29,830 nt of DNA from a virus. The stretch covers positions 1-29,830 of the IMG/VR virus record IMGVR_UViG_3300048037_000104. One strand, given 5' to 3'. Numbering within the stretch: position 1 is the first letter of the stretch; each line of letters opens with the position of its first letter. Below the pieces are notes generated by a model, which saw only the letters and a list, made by a program, of their open reading frames with translations, ran no database searches and was not told the DNA's origin. The translations under genes and the position numbers were made by a program. Positions 15,298-24,200 of this stretch are shown here, one piece after another.

Positions 15298-16819
15298 ATA
15301 TCCTTTGTTTCAAATACTGATAATGTGAGGGTTGGGTCTGTAAGTATTTTAGCACAGATTTTCTATAACGGAAATGTCTTTCTTTCATTTCGTTAAGATA
15401 TCCTAGTGTGAACTCTTCCCTTGCCATCTTATAGAGATAGTCTGTCTTAGATATTGGGTGATAACCTAGTCCTGCTGCTATGAATGGTAACCCACCTAGA
15501 TCTTTAGGAGCATTAGATATATTCCAACAGTGGATAAGTTCTTGATACATCCTAGGAGATCTGATCAACTTGTCAAACATCTGATCATATGATAGAGGTG
15601 ATCTGTTAGTATGGTATCTCCAATACTCTGTGTCTGTTCTAGGAGAGAGGTAGTAATGACATTCTATAAACTCTTTCATAGCTTCTAGTTCATAGGATAC
15701 AGCATGGTTGTAACCATCAATATCAATCTGTGTTATATGTCCATCTCTACGTTCAAAGCATTCTACTAACCTCAGTATATTTTCATGTGTAGTAAACAGA
15801 CCTGTAGATTCTAATGGTTCTAAGAAACCATAAGACAGACCTATACCTATGACGTTGTTACACCACCCTAGTCTTCTCTTACCATGTTTAAATTTTATAT
15901 GCTCTACGTCACCATCCCAGTCTATGTGTTGTCTAAACTCTTGCTCTGCCTGATCTTTGCTACAGAACTTACTAGAATATACATAACCTTTTCCAATGTT
16001 TTCCCATAAGGGTATAGTCCAACACCAACCATTATCCATGGCATAACCATCAGTCTGGTTAACCATCTCCTTCTCTTTGTCTTTATAAGGTACGTGTGTG
16101 ACTACAGCAGAATCGTTTGGTAGATTAGGGAACTCCATAAACTCTTGACCCATAGCTCCTTCTAGGAGCACAGATCCAAATCCACTACAGTCTATAAAAT
16201 AATCTGCCTCATAGTGATGACCTTCATCATCTACAAGTGCCTTGACGTTCTCAGCATCATCATAGAGTGTTGTTATAATTCTTGCTTTTATATGCTCTAC
16301 ACTCTGACATAAATTATCTCTTAACCACCCACCAAACTTAGTAGCATCAAAATGATATGATGTATCCCATTGCTTTTTGTAATTGCGAATGTAGATATCA
16401 TTGTCCACCATCTTGTTAGTAGATGCTAGGTAACTAACAGGGTTATAGAACTCACAGTATGTTGTGTCTGGGAATAGTTGTGGATAGGTGTAGTGTAGGT
16501 AATACCATGTTAAGAAATCACCATGAGTATAATCCATATCACCAAAGGGATATTGGAAGACATCACCTTTGTTTTGCCAGTTTGTAAATTGTATTGATAA
16601 CTTATATGTCGCATTACATTCACTCATCCAATCTTTATCTTTTACCTCTAGGCACTGTAGATAACGATTAAAATGACCAAGGGTAGACTCCCCTACACTC
16701 AATGGTTTTTGAGAAGGGTTCTCTATTAGTTTGATTTTAAAATGTGGAAATCTCTTAGCAAAGGCAGCAGCGGTCATCCATCCAGATGAACCACCACCAA
16801 GAATACAAATACTAACCAT
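15290..16819 (-). CDS. Flavin-dependent halogenase (tryptophan-halogenase family), copy 1
   Basis: The 509-residue sequence fits the family length. It has the FAD dinucleotide motif GGGSSGWMTAA (8-18), the VGEST loop (42-46), the catalytic Lys in NATYKLSIQF (K73, equivalent to PrnA K79), the halogenase signature WCWTIP (265-270) and GFLEPLESTG (331-340) containing the Glu/Ser pair equivalent to PrnA E346/S347. These enzymes use FADH2, O2 and halide to make HOCl or HOBr, which Lys activates to halogenate an aromatic ring. A cyanophage relative, VirX1 of phage Syn10, is known to iodinate many small substrates. No flavin reductase is encoded in this window, so the reduced flavin would have to come from the host. 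Native substrate unknown. Confidence 0.93.
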   Translation of the reverse strand: MVSICILGGGSSGWMTAAAFAKRFPHFKIKLIENPSQKPLSVGESTLGHFNRYLQCLEVKDKDWMSECNATYKLSIQFTNWQNKGDVFQYPFGDMDYTHGDFLTWYYLHYTYPQLFPDTTYCEFYNPVSYLASTNKMVDNDIYIRNYKKQWDTSYHFDATKFGGWLRDNLCQSVEHIKARIITTLYDDAENVKALVDDEGHHYEADYFIDCSGFGSVLLEGAMGQEFMEFPNLPNDSAVVTHVPYKDKEKEMVNQTDGYAMDNGWCWTIPLWENIGKGYVYSSKFCSKDQAEQEFRQHIDWDGDVEHIKFKHGKRRLGWCNNVIGIGLSYGFLEPLESTGLFTTHENILRLVECFERRDGHITQIDIDGYNHAVSYELEAMKEFIECHYYLSPRTDTEYWRYHTNRSPLSYDQMFDKLIRSPRMYQELIHCWNISNAPKDLGGLPFIAAGLGYHPISKTDYLYKMAREEFTLGYLNEMKERHFRYRKSVLKYLQTQPSHYQYLKQRIYV

Positions 16820-18389
16820 GTAATGAATGATGGAAATCTATACCCGCAACATCTTCATAATAGAATTCCTCTGGTGTAGGGAACGAGTCTATTAGTTTTT
16901 CGATATTTGGATCAAGTTGATATCCTGATGATAGCACTCTGAAGGAGGTCATGTCAACATTTCCTCTTCTTTCCATATAATCACATGTCCATGGTGTAAG
17001 TGGAGAATGCATGTGACCCGCACATACAAACGAATTTCCTGCTAGATTGCTGAAATTAAAATTAACTAACTCATCCATCTTCAATGGGAAGTCATCTAGT
17101 GGGTACCCACCATGTGTCTCTGCTTCTTTCTCTGCCTTGTCATCCATATAATTGATGTTCTCTGAGATATATCTCCAGTACTCACTGTCATCCTTAGTTG
17201 TCATCATGAAATGATTACCAACGAAGTGAGCAAACTGACCCATATGTTTTCTACATCTACGATTGAACTGTGCTCTGATTAGAGTATTGACTTTACTATC
17301 CTCATGCATTGACAAAGCATCTGCTAAGAATACAGCAAAGTTATGTACCGACATCAGACCATTAGATTCTAGAGGTTCTATGAATCCTGCTGACAGTCCT
17401 ATGCCAACAACGTTCTTAGTCCAGACCTTCTTAGCAATACCATTTCTCCACTCAATTAAACGTGGTTCAGATAGTAATGGTCTATCACCCAAGAACTCTT
17501 TAAACTCTGCTAGAGCATCTTCTTCTGATATAAACTTATCAGAGAAGTTATATCCTGTACCGATTCTAGTTGTAAGAGGTACATGCCACACCCAACCATT
17601 GTCTAGTGCTGTACACTGTGTATGGTTAGTCATCTCTGTTGACTTGTCTGTATATGCTGTCTTAACTGCCCATGCTTTGTTGTTGATAAGGAAGGGGAAG
17701 TCATCCCACTCAATACCCATGTATTGACCAAGTAACTGTGATCTAAATCCAGTACAGTCAACGTATAAGTCAGCAAGATAGATGTCTTTCTCACCTACAA
17801 CACTTGCTAGGTTACCATCAGTATCTTTGATACAGTCTTTAATAGTATCAACTACATGTGTCACACCACGTGGTAGACAGAAGTCTCTCTTAAGCATGTT
17901 AGCAAACTTAACTGAGTCAAGGTGATACCCTGCGTTCTTGTATCCTTTAAATGATTCAAAGTCTTCTGTTACTACTTTATTCTCTGCTATGACTCTCCAG
18001 TATGGTGTCATCCATTCAGCAAAGGATACCTCTGGATTTCCATTGGTCGCTCTGTAATGAAAGAACCACTCTAATATATCACAACTACTATTCTTAGGAG
18101 CACCACCATCCCAGAAAGGATAATGGAAATCACCATACTCACTAAAGTTTTTAAATTTTACACTGTACTTATATGTCGCTTCACACTCATCCATCCAGTT
18201 GTCTGCTAGATTTAATTCCAGTGTCCAGTCACGAAAAAATTGAGTGGTTGATTCACCCACACCAATAGTAGGTATATCATCCGACTCAATTAGAGTAATC
18301 TTCTTTTGTGGAAATGATTTAATCAGAGTAGCAGCGGTCATCCATCCTGCGGTACCGCCACCGACTATACAAATTGATTCAATTTTCAT
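16812..18389 (-). CDS. Flavin-dependent halogenase (tryptophan-halogenase family), copy 2
   Basis: The 525-residue sequence is a diverged paralogue of the following halogenase. It has GGGTAGWMTAA (10-20), GVGEST (43-48), Lys in EATYKYSVKF (K74), the signature WVWHVP (266-271, Val instead of the usual Ile), DCTGFRS (211-217) and FIEPLESNG (336-344). All residues thought necessary for halogenation are present. The C-terminal part (about 400-525) differs strongly from copy 1, and that region shapes the substrate pocket in known enzymes, so the two probably act on different substrates or positions. It is the first gene of the coupled run, with the start of copy 1 overlapping its stop by 8 bases. 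Its own start lies 10 bases after the preceding gene and has no strong Shine-Dalgarno. Confidence 0.93.
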   Translation of the reverse strand: MKIESICIVGGGTAGWMTAATLIKSFPQKKITLIESDDIPTIGVGESTTQFFRDWTLELNLADNWMDECEATYKYSVKFKNFSEYGDFHYPFWDGGAPKNSSCDILEWFFHYRATNGNPEVSFAEWMTPYWRVIAENKVVTEDFESFKGYKNAGYHLDSVKFANMLKRDFCLPRGVTHVVDTIKDCIKDTDGNLASVVGEKDIYLADLYVDCTGFRSQLLGQYMGIEWDDFPFLINNKAWAVKTAYTDKSTEMTNHTQCTALDNGWVWHVPLTTRIGTGYNFSDKFISEEDALAEFKEFLGDRPLLSEPRLIEWRNGIAKKVWTKNVVGIGLSAGFIEPLESNGLMSVHNFAVFLADALSMHEDSKVNTLIRAQFNRRCRKHMGQFAHFVGNHFMMTTKDDSEYWRYISENINYMDDKAEKEAETHGGYPLDDFPLKMDELVNFNFSNLAGNSFVCAGHMHSPLTPWTCDYMERRGNVDMTSFRVLSSGYQLDPNIEKLIDSFPTPEEFYYEDVAGIDFHHSLHG

Positions 18390-18399
18390 AATGTAAGGT

Positions 18400-18918
18400 T
18401 TATGTTCCTACGTACTTAGGTCTGTTAGTTGCGGGGTCTAATTCCCATCCTGGTTCGTAAACGGTTGCGTTTTTAAATGTTGTAACCTTTGCTCTCTTCT
18501 CAGCAGGTAGACCATTCCATGCGGGTGCTTCTTCAGTACCCATCTCAAATTCTTTTTTCCCTGCGTAGAACGTAGCATCAGCATCTGCTGTTGCTTGATT
18601 GACGATGTTTGCTTTGATCTGCGTTACATGATCCTTCCACGTGGTCGTACCATTCACCTGATCCCAATACATCATATCCATCTGGTCTTCGATGGAACCA
18701 TACTCAACTTTTCTCTTCATCTGTTGATTTCTTTCTAACCTGTCAGTGGTTGGAAAAAACTCACCATTATATAATACCCATAGGTTTGTGACAGCATCGT
18801 CATCACAAGTTACCCATCTGATAGGAGAATCATCTCCTTGATATATCTCGAACTCGTCACCAGGCTCTACAACGTCAGTGATGAATCCACGATAGTCTAC
18901 TAAACAACTTTTAGCCAT
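18400..18918 (-). CDS. Putative tail-fibre assembly protein
   Basis: This 172-residue protein contains RKVEYGSIEDQMDMMYWDQV (residues 69-88), then NGTTTW. This resembles the YPSIGDQLDMIYWDK motif that recurs in phage tail-fibre assembly (XkdW-like) proteins and in fibre-adjacent small proteins. The N-terminal 60 residues form a compact beta-type segment. It stands directly after the three adhesin-like genes and before the halogenases, and has a late-promoter-like motif 23 bases upstream. A chaperone role for the adhesins is a reasonable guess, not shown. Confidence 0.6.
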   Translation of the reverse strand: MAKSCLVDYRGFITDVVEPGDEFEIYQGDDSPIRWVTCDDDAVTNLWVLYNGEFFPTTDRLERNQQMKRKVEYGSIEDQMDMMYWDQVNGTTTWKDHVTQIKANIVNQATADADATFYAGKKEFEMGTEEAPAWNGLPAEKRAKVTTFKNATVYEPGWELDPATNRPKYVGT

Positions 18919-18940
18919 GTTTCTTTTAAATCCGTAATTC

Positions 18941-18948
18941 TATTTAGA
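18941..18948 (-). promoter_or_regulatory. Late-promoter-like motif TCTAAATA
   Basis: The minus strand reads TCTAAATA, overlapping the stop codon of the adhesin gene at 18944 and ending 23 bases before the ATG at 18918. That spacing matches the other late motif at the left edge (24 bases). CTAAATA has been reported as a late motif variant in cyanophages. If active it would drive the 172-residue gene and the halogenase/oxygenase run. Confidence 0.5.
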
Positions 18949-19699
18949 CAAACTCCATAACGATAACCGCACCAGCCATACCGTTAGCACCCTGATAAGA
19001 ACGCTGATATCCTGATGTACCACCAGAACCTCTAGCAGCTTTCAGTTGAGAACTTCTCGCTCCCTGTGCCCAGTTACCGTGAGCACTCATAGTTCCACTT
19101 CCGAAGAAAGAACCTCCACCGTGACCCATGTAGTTCATGTGTCCGATTCCACCACCACCGTAGATGTTTAAATTACCACCTGATCCACCGCCAGGAAGTC
19201 CACCACAATGTTGATAAGATTGGTTAGCACCGTTACCACCACTAGCGGAAAGATAGTTTCCGAAGGATGAGGTACCGCCCCCGCCACCATTTCCAGAGTA
19301 GTATGTACCACTTCCAGAACCACTACCTACTGTACAGTATACACTAGATATACCTCTGCAGTCAATAACTTCTTCAGAGTATCCACCAGCTCCACCAGAT
19401 TCAGCATGTCCTGATCCACCGCCACCGCCTCCTACGACTCGAACGATGATTCTATTAATACCGTCTGGTCTATTCCAAGTACCACTACTATAAAATGTTT
19501 GGATACTTGTAGGACCTATGTGTCTGAATACAGCATCAGTATTATTACTGACTAGAAACTTACCTGTCTCATCTTCTGGATCAGGAGGTATAGAAGAACT
19601 ATTCAGTATAGTACCACCCAAGGATAAGTTATATCCACTGGGTATTAATATAGATTGTCCCGACGCAGCGTCGAGTTCATTTGTATAAACGTTTGACAT
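18944..19699 (-). CDS. Glycine-rich distal tail-fibre adhesin, paralogue A
   Basis: This is a 251-residue protein of the Gly-rich phage tail-fibre type. It has an N-terminal strand-turn opening (ASGQSILIPSGYNLSLGG), a connector, then the glycine-rich core starting INRIIVRVVGGGGGGSGHAE, GGAGGYSEEVI, and conserved SASGGNGANQSYQHCGGLPG with NLNIYGGGG. It ends GMAGAVIVMEFV. Such Gly-rich tracts form polyglycine-II sandwiches in known T4-group adhesins (gp38 of phage S16), whose loops bind receptors. The region between GSFFG and GSGGTSGY varies most between the three paralogues. A Shine-Dalgarno AGG lies at 19705-19707, just before the stop of the preceding gene. The receptor-binding role is inference. 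Confidence 0.8.
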   Translation of the reverse strand: MSNVYTNELDAASGQSILIPSGYNLSLGGTILNSSSIPPDPEDETGKFLVSNNTDAVFRHIGPTSIQTFYSSGTWNRPDGINRIIVRVVGGGGGGSGHAESGGAGGYSEEVIDCRGISSVYCTVGSGSGSGTYYSGNGGGGGTSSFGNYLSASGGNGANQSYQHCGGLPGGGSGGNLNIYGGGGIGHMNYMGHGGGSFFGSGTMSAHGNWAQGARSSQLKAARGSGGTSGYQRSYQGANGMAGAVIVMEFV

Positions 19700-19701
19700 A
19701 A

Positions 19702-20463
19702 TTACCTAAAGTTCCAGACACATATGATTCCTGCCATACCACGAGCACCTCTACGAGATGTATGATAACCAGGTGATCCACCACTTCCAACAGCGGCTCT
19801 GTATTGGTGATTGTAAGCATAATGACCACCACGAGGATGACCTGTTGCTCCTGCTCCTCCAAAGAAAGAACCACCGCCAGGATAACCAGACCAGTATTCG
19901 TGACCTGAACCTCCTCCACCATATATATTCAACTGACCACCAGACCCTACGCCAGGTAGTCCTCCACAGTGCTGATAGTTACGGTTGGCACCGTTACCAC
20001 CACTAGCAGACATATAGTTACCGAATGATGTAGAACCACCGTTAGCAGCACCACCAGAGTAGTATGTACCACCCCATGATCCAGGTTGTCCTATAGTAAC
20101 AGATATAGATGATACACCTGTTACGTCAATAATTTCTTCAGCATATCCTCCTGCTCCTCCTGCTTCTCCAACACCTGATCCTGCTCCACCAGCACCAGTT
20201 ATTCTTACAAGAATTCTTTTTACTCCACTAGGTCTTGACCATGTAGTGTTACTTGTGTATACGTTCATAGACACAGCACCATGATCTTCCCAGTTACGAG
20301 ATGATCCATTACTTACTAAGATCTTACCATTCTGCCCACTAGGAGATGGCATGACACTACTAGAGTCTAGGTTTTTACTTCCTAGTCTTAGTGTGTATCC
20401 TGATTGGATTGTTACGTTAGACCCTGATTGAGGTCTCAGTTCATTTACTTTTAAAATACTCAT
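19702..20463 (-). CDS. Glycine-rich distal tail-fibre adhesin, paralogue B
   Basis: The 253-residue sequence follows paralogue A in plan: N-terminal NVTIQSGYTLRLGSKNL, glycine-rich core from RILVRITGAGGAGSGVGEAG and GGAGGYAEEIIDV, conserved SASGGNGANRNYQHCGGLPG, QLNIYGGGGSGHE and a terminal GMAGIICVWNFR. The variable zone between GSFFGG and GSGGSPGY carries HPRGGHYAYNHQYRAAV and differs from A and C in length and charge. The strong Shine-Dalgarno GGAG is at 20472-20475, eight bases from the ATG. It starts on the stop codon overlap of the upstream paralogue. Confidence 0.82.
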   Translation of the reverse strand: MSILKVNELRPQSGSNVTIQSGYTLRLGSKNLDSSSVMPSPSGQNGKILVSNGSSRNWEDHGAVSMNVYTSNTTWSRPSGVKRILVRITGAGGAGSGVGEAGGAGGYAEEIIDVTGVSSISVTIGQPGSWGGTYYSGGAANGGSTSFGNYMSASGGNGANRNYQHCGGLPGVGSGGQLNIYGGGGSGHEYWSGYPGGGSFFGGAGATGHPRGGHYAYNHQYRAAVGSGGSPGYHTSRRGARGMAGIICVWNFR

Positions 20464-21215
20464 TATTTAAACTCCCAAACTACAACCATACCGTGTTTAC
20501 CTTCAGGTCCTAGATAAGATCTAAACCATCCATTTGCTCCACCTGAACCAGGTGCTGAACGACCTTGATGGTTTCTCGAATAATCACCACCACGAGGATG
20601 ACCTCTAGCAGCAGAACCACCAAAGAAACTATATCCTCCTCCACCATTTATTCTTCCGTGGGCACTTCCCCCACCACCGTACATATTAACATCTCCACCA
20701 GCTCCAATTCCACCAAGTCCTCCTGCGTGTTGATAGGTCTGGTTTGCACCATCTCCTCCAGTTGCTGACATGAATGTACCAAAGGATGAGGAAGAACCTT
20801 GTCCAGATCTTCCAGAATAGTATGTACCTGTTCCTCCAGTACCAATAACAACAGATACAGTAGAGAGGGCTGATACATTGATAATCTTCTCGCTAAAACC
20901 ACCAGCTCCACCAGCTTCACAATGTCCTGATCCGCCACCACCCGCTGCTACGAGACGTACCATGATCTGATTGACACCTGAAGATTTTGTATATGTTCCT
21001 GATGATGTGAATACTTGCATATTGTTGGCACCGTAGGTATCGTATACGATGGATGTACCATCACTACCTACTGCTTTATTACTCTGCCCTGACGCTGAAG
21101 GTAGAACAGAGTTTTCACCAATAGTCTTTCCTCCCAACGATAATTTAGTCGTCGAAGGGATTGTAATAACTGAACCTGAGTATGCTCTCAGGTTATTAAC
21201 ATAAAGTCTTGACAT
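20463..21215 (-). CDS. Glycine-rich distal tail-fibre adhesin, paralogue C
   Basis: This is the first of the three Gly-rich paralogues downstream of the giant fibre, 250 residues long. The N-terminus SGSVITIPSTTKLSLGGKTI matches the others. The core has QIMVRLVAAGGGGSGHCEAG, GGAGGFSEKIINV, TGGDGANQTYQHAGGLGG and DVNMYGGGGSAHG; it lacks the Cys seen before GGLPG in A and B. Variable zone HPRGGDYSRNHQGRSAP lies before GSGGANGW. The ending GMVVVWEFK is conserved. The start overlaps the giant fibre stop (TAAATG). Together the three could give three adhesin variants or three parts of one tip. Confidence 0.82.
   Translation of the reverse strand: MSRLYVNNLRAYSGSVITIPSTTKLSLGGKTIGENSVLPSASGQSNKAVGSDGTSIVYDTYGANNMQVFTSSGTYTKSSGVNQIMVRLVAAGGGGSGHCEAGGAGGFSEKIINVSALSTVSVVIGTGGTGTYYSGRSGQGSSSSFGTFMSATGGDGANQTYQHAGGLGGIGAGGDVNMYGGGGSAHGRINGGGGYSFFGGSAARGHPRGGDYSRNHQGRSAPGSGGANGWFRSYLGPEGKHGMVVVWEFK
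20472..20475 (-). promoter_or_regulatory. Strong Shine-Dalgarno for adhesin paralogue B
   Basis: The minus strand reads GGAG, then eight bases (TTTAAATA), then ATG of paralogue B. It is the best ribosome binding site among the three adhesin genes; paralogue C has only a weak GGG at 11 bases. This could raise synthesis of B over C. The TTTAAATA in the spacer resembles a late promoter motif but is too close to the ATG to act as one for this gene. Confidence 0.55.
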
Positions 21216-24200
21216 TTAGATAATTACCCAACTACCGCCTGATGCGATTGATATTGTATAACCACTATTGATGGTTAGAGGACCCGCAGTAAAGCATGAG
21301 TCACCATTATTTATAGTGATACTTTCAGAGATAGATTGACGGTTTCTCTTTATTATACCATATCTATCTATCCAAGTCTTGTCTCCACCAGCTCTTAGTA
21401 CGACTGATCTTTGACCACTTGATACTCCTACAGAGTTAGAGTCAATGTTTAATCCATTGTCACCCTGAACCTGTACTCTATAAGATGTTTGAGTAGTGTT
21501 GCTACCTGGTTCGTGGAAGTTCCATGTACCGTAGTCACCATCACATGAAGCAAAGGTGTAATCAGCGTTATTACGCCAGTACATGTTGTCACCTGTTGCA
21601 TAGTATGTATGTGAGTCGTTAGAGAAGTAGAATCTTCTTTGACCTTCAGCAGATGTTATCCACTCGTTAGTTGTTCTCTTCAAGTATGGAAGACCTAACG
21701 CTGTGTATCCTTGTAGTAAGTTAGCATTTAAGTTGCTGACTTCTGTAGTAGAATCAAGCTGGAATGGAGCAGTACCTTGTGCTACACGTGATCTTATTCT
21801 TCCGAAGAAGTGTACAGTACCATCATCATAACGGTACTTCATGACACGGGAGTCAGTACCATTATTTCTTCTGAAGAATGTAATGTCATCACCAGACTCA
21901 GATGCGAACGCAGCAGGAGAATTATCTCCATTGTAAGCAATACCACCACCATAGGCTCCTGATTGTCCAACGTATAGGTAACCTGTACCTTGGTTAGAAC
22001 CGTATGCTTCAAAACCACACTTATAAGAGTCACCCGCATTTGCTAAGACAACTGTGTCAGATGCCTTACCTGTAGTACCAAATCTAACAGACTCATTAGA
22101 ATCTATTGAGTAACTAGGATTAGACTGACCAATACCTATACGTCCATTTCTGAAGTATACATTGTTGTATGATAGGTATGTGCCATTGTAACCGAATGAG
22201 TTACCATCATTACCAAATCTGATATAACCTTGAGAACTACTCTGTCTACCTTTTATAGAAAGAACGTTAGTAGTTGCCTTACCTAAACTAATACCATTAC
22301 CATCAGCTAACTGTAGGATAGTTGTACCAGTGTTAGTAAAGATACCTTGGTCAGCATATAGATCCTGTACATTGATGTCACCATCTGATTCTCTACGTAC
22401 AAGTGTGTTACCAACGTTGCTAGTGTTCTGAGTATAACCATCAACATAGTGTGCATCTAGTTGTGAGTTAACACCATCGTTACCCGCATGCCATACTGTG
22501 TTGCTGTTGATAGTAACGCTACTGGACTTGATGTCCATGAGTCCGTTACCATTACTTGAGTTACCACCTGAGAACTCGAATCTTACATCATAGTCATTTG
22601 ATAGACCACCAGATCTTACATCAAACAGTGGTGTAGAAACGATTCCTGCTCTACCCATCTCAAACAGAGCACCATCTTCAGTATTGCTAAGAGCGAATAC
22701 CTGTGAAGCACCAGTTGTAAGTAGGTTAGATGAAGTAACAGTCCACTTAGAGCCAGGGTTAGGACCGAAGACTCTGATATCTTTGTTACCGTAAGCACCA
22801 ACGAAGGTTATAGAACCAGTAACAACTGTATACTTAGCGTCTACAGTAGTATCATCTGTCTCAGTGATACCGCCTGGATCAATAGTTATTGTACCGATGT
22901 TGTTTACAGCAGCGTCGTCTGCGTACAAGGTATATGTACCACCCGATGAGAGGTTACCCGCAGGGTTTGTACCAGTAGCACAGAAGAAGTTAGGAATATA
23001 TAATTGATATTTCTCTCCAGATGATACAACGTAGAAGTTGTCAGCGACAAATTTGTTTCTACCTAATAGAGTTGGTAGAGCTGGATCGCCAAGAACACCG
23101 ATTGTTCTCTGGTCATGAATGTTGTAACCTTGCTGATACCATAGACCCTGTTGGTTATCTAAGAAGTCAGCGTTAGGACCTGGTAATGTACCACGACGAG
23201 GTTCGTTAACGTCAGGAGGACCATCATTTTCTGAGTGCCATATCTTCGCCCAGTTACCATATACGTTAGCAATATCAGAGTTACCACGTAAGTATATGTT
23301 ATCTGTAGCAGAGAATGCTAATTGAGCAACAGAGTTACCAGTAGCAGTTCTTCTGAATGTTGCGACTCCGTTTCTATCTCCACCTGCGTCAGTTGGAATA
23401 CCGTTAACGTTGTTAGATCTAAGTGCTAACTGCATACCAACGTTAGCTGCTGATACTAGGTTAGCGTTAGCAGATGATGGAGCAGTTGTCTCAGCGAATA
23501 GTACGTTAGCAAAGTCAGCAGTACCAGATATAGAAATGTTATATGTGGTGTTTGCTAGACGTTGTGGATCAATAACACCTTCAACTAGGTTGGAAGCATT
23601 CTGATAGAACGCACCTTCGTTACCGTCTAGTTTATCAGCGTTAAGTTTAGAACCCGCACCTTGGTCAATGGATACTTCACCGTTGTCTGTAACAATGAAT
23701 CCACCTTCTGTCTGATCACCAAGTGCTTGTTCAGCAGTGTTCTTTCTGAATTTAGTAATACCATAGTTACCAAATACTGAACCACCAGCTTGTAATGTTG
23801 TTGGTGTAAGTTTGTTTGCCTTTCTAATGTCAATGGATGCGTTACCAAAGAATCTAGGTAGAACACCCTTACGTGCGTTTAGTGTTGCTGTCTGTGATGG
23901 AGTACCTAGTTCATTTGGAACTGTTAGTATGAAGTCTCCATTATATCCAGTACCTGGTGTAACCACAGATACACTGGTTAGGACACCGAATGCTTGTGAT
24001 GATGTTAGTGTCGATACTGTAATATCAACTGGGTGTTGTATAGTACCACCGAATAGAGGACCATCGAAGTTTAGTATGTCACCACCTAAGTATCCAGAAC
24101 CACCATCTAGTATGAGGTCAACTGATAGTGTACCTACACTGTCAGTAACGAATCTGATGATAGCACCTAGACCCGCACCAGTTGTATTGGATGCTGCTAC

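Noticed and set aside
17263-17727. 154-residue plus-strand frame
   Set aside because: Lies fully inside the halogenase gene, whose motifs are unmistakable; a shadow frame.
18390-18399. A promoter directly before halogenase copy 2
   Set aside because: Only a weak ACATAAAC resemblance is present upstream, and the gap is 10 bases; the motif at 18941-18948 is the better candidate.
20464-20471. TTTAAATA as a late promoter for adhesin paralogue B
   Set aside because: It is directly next to the ATG, inside the ribosome-binding-site spacer, leaving no leader.
20648-20941. 97-residue minus-strand frame in the adhesin paralogue C
   Set aside because: Leu/Val-rich shifted reading of glycine codons; a similar frame appears in paralogue B at 19677-19922, which shows it is a by-product of the glycine-rich sequence.
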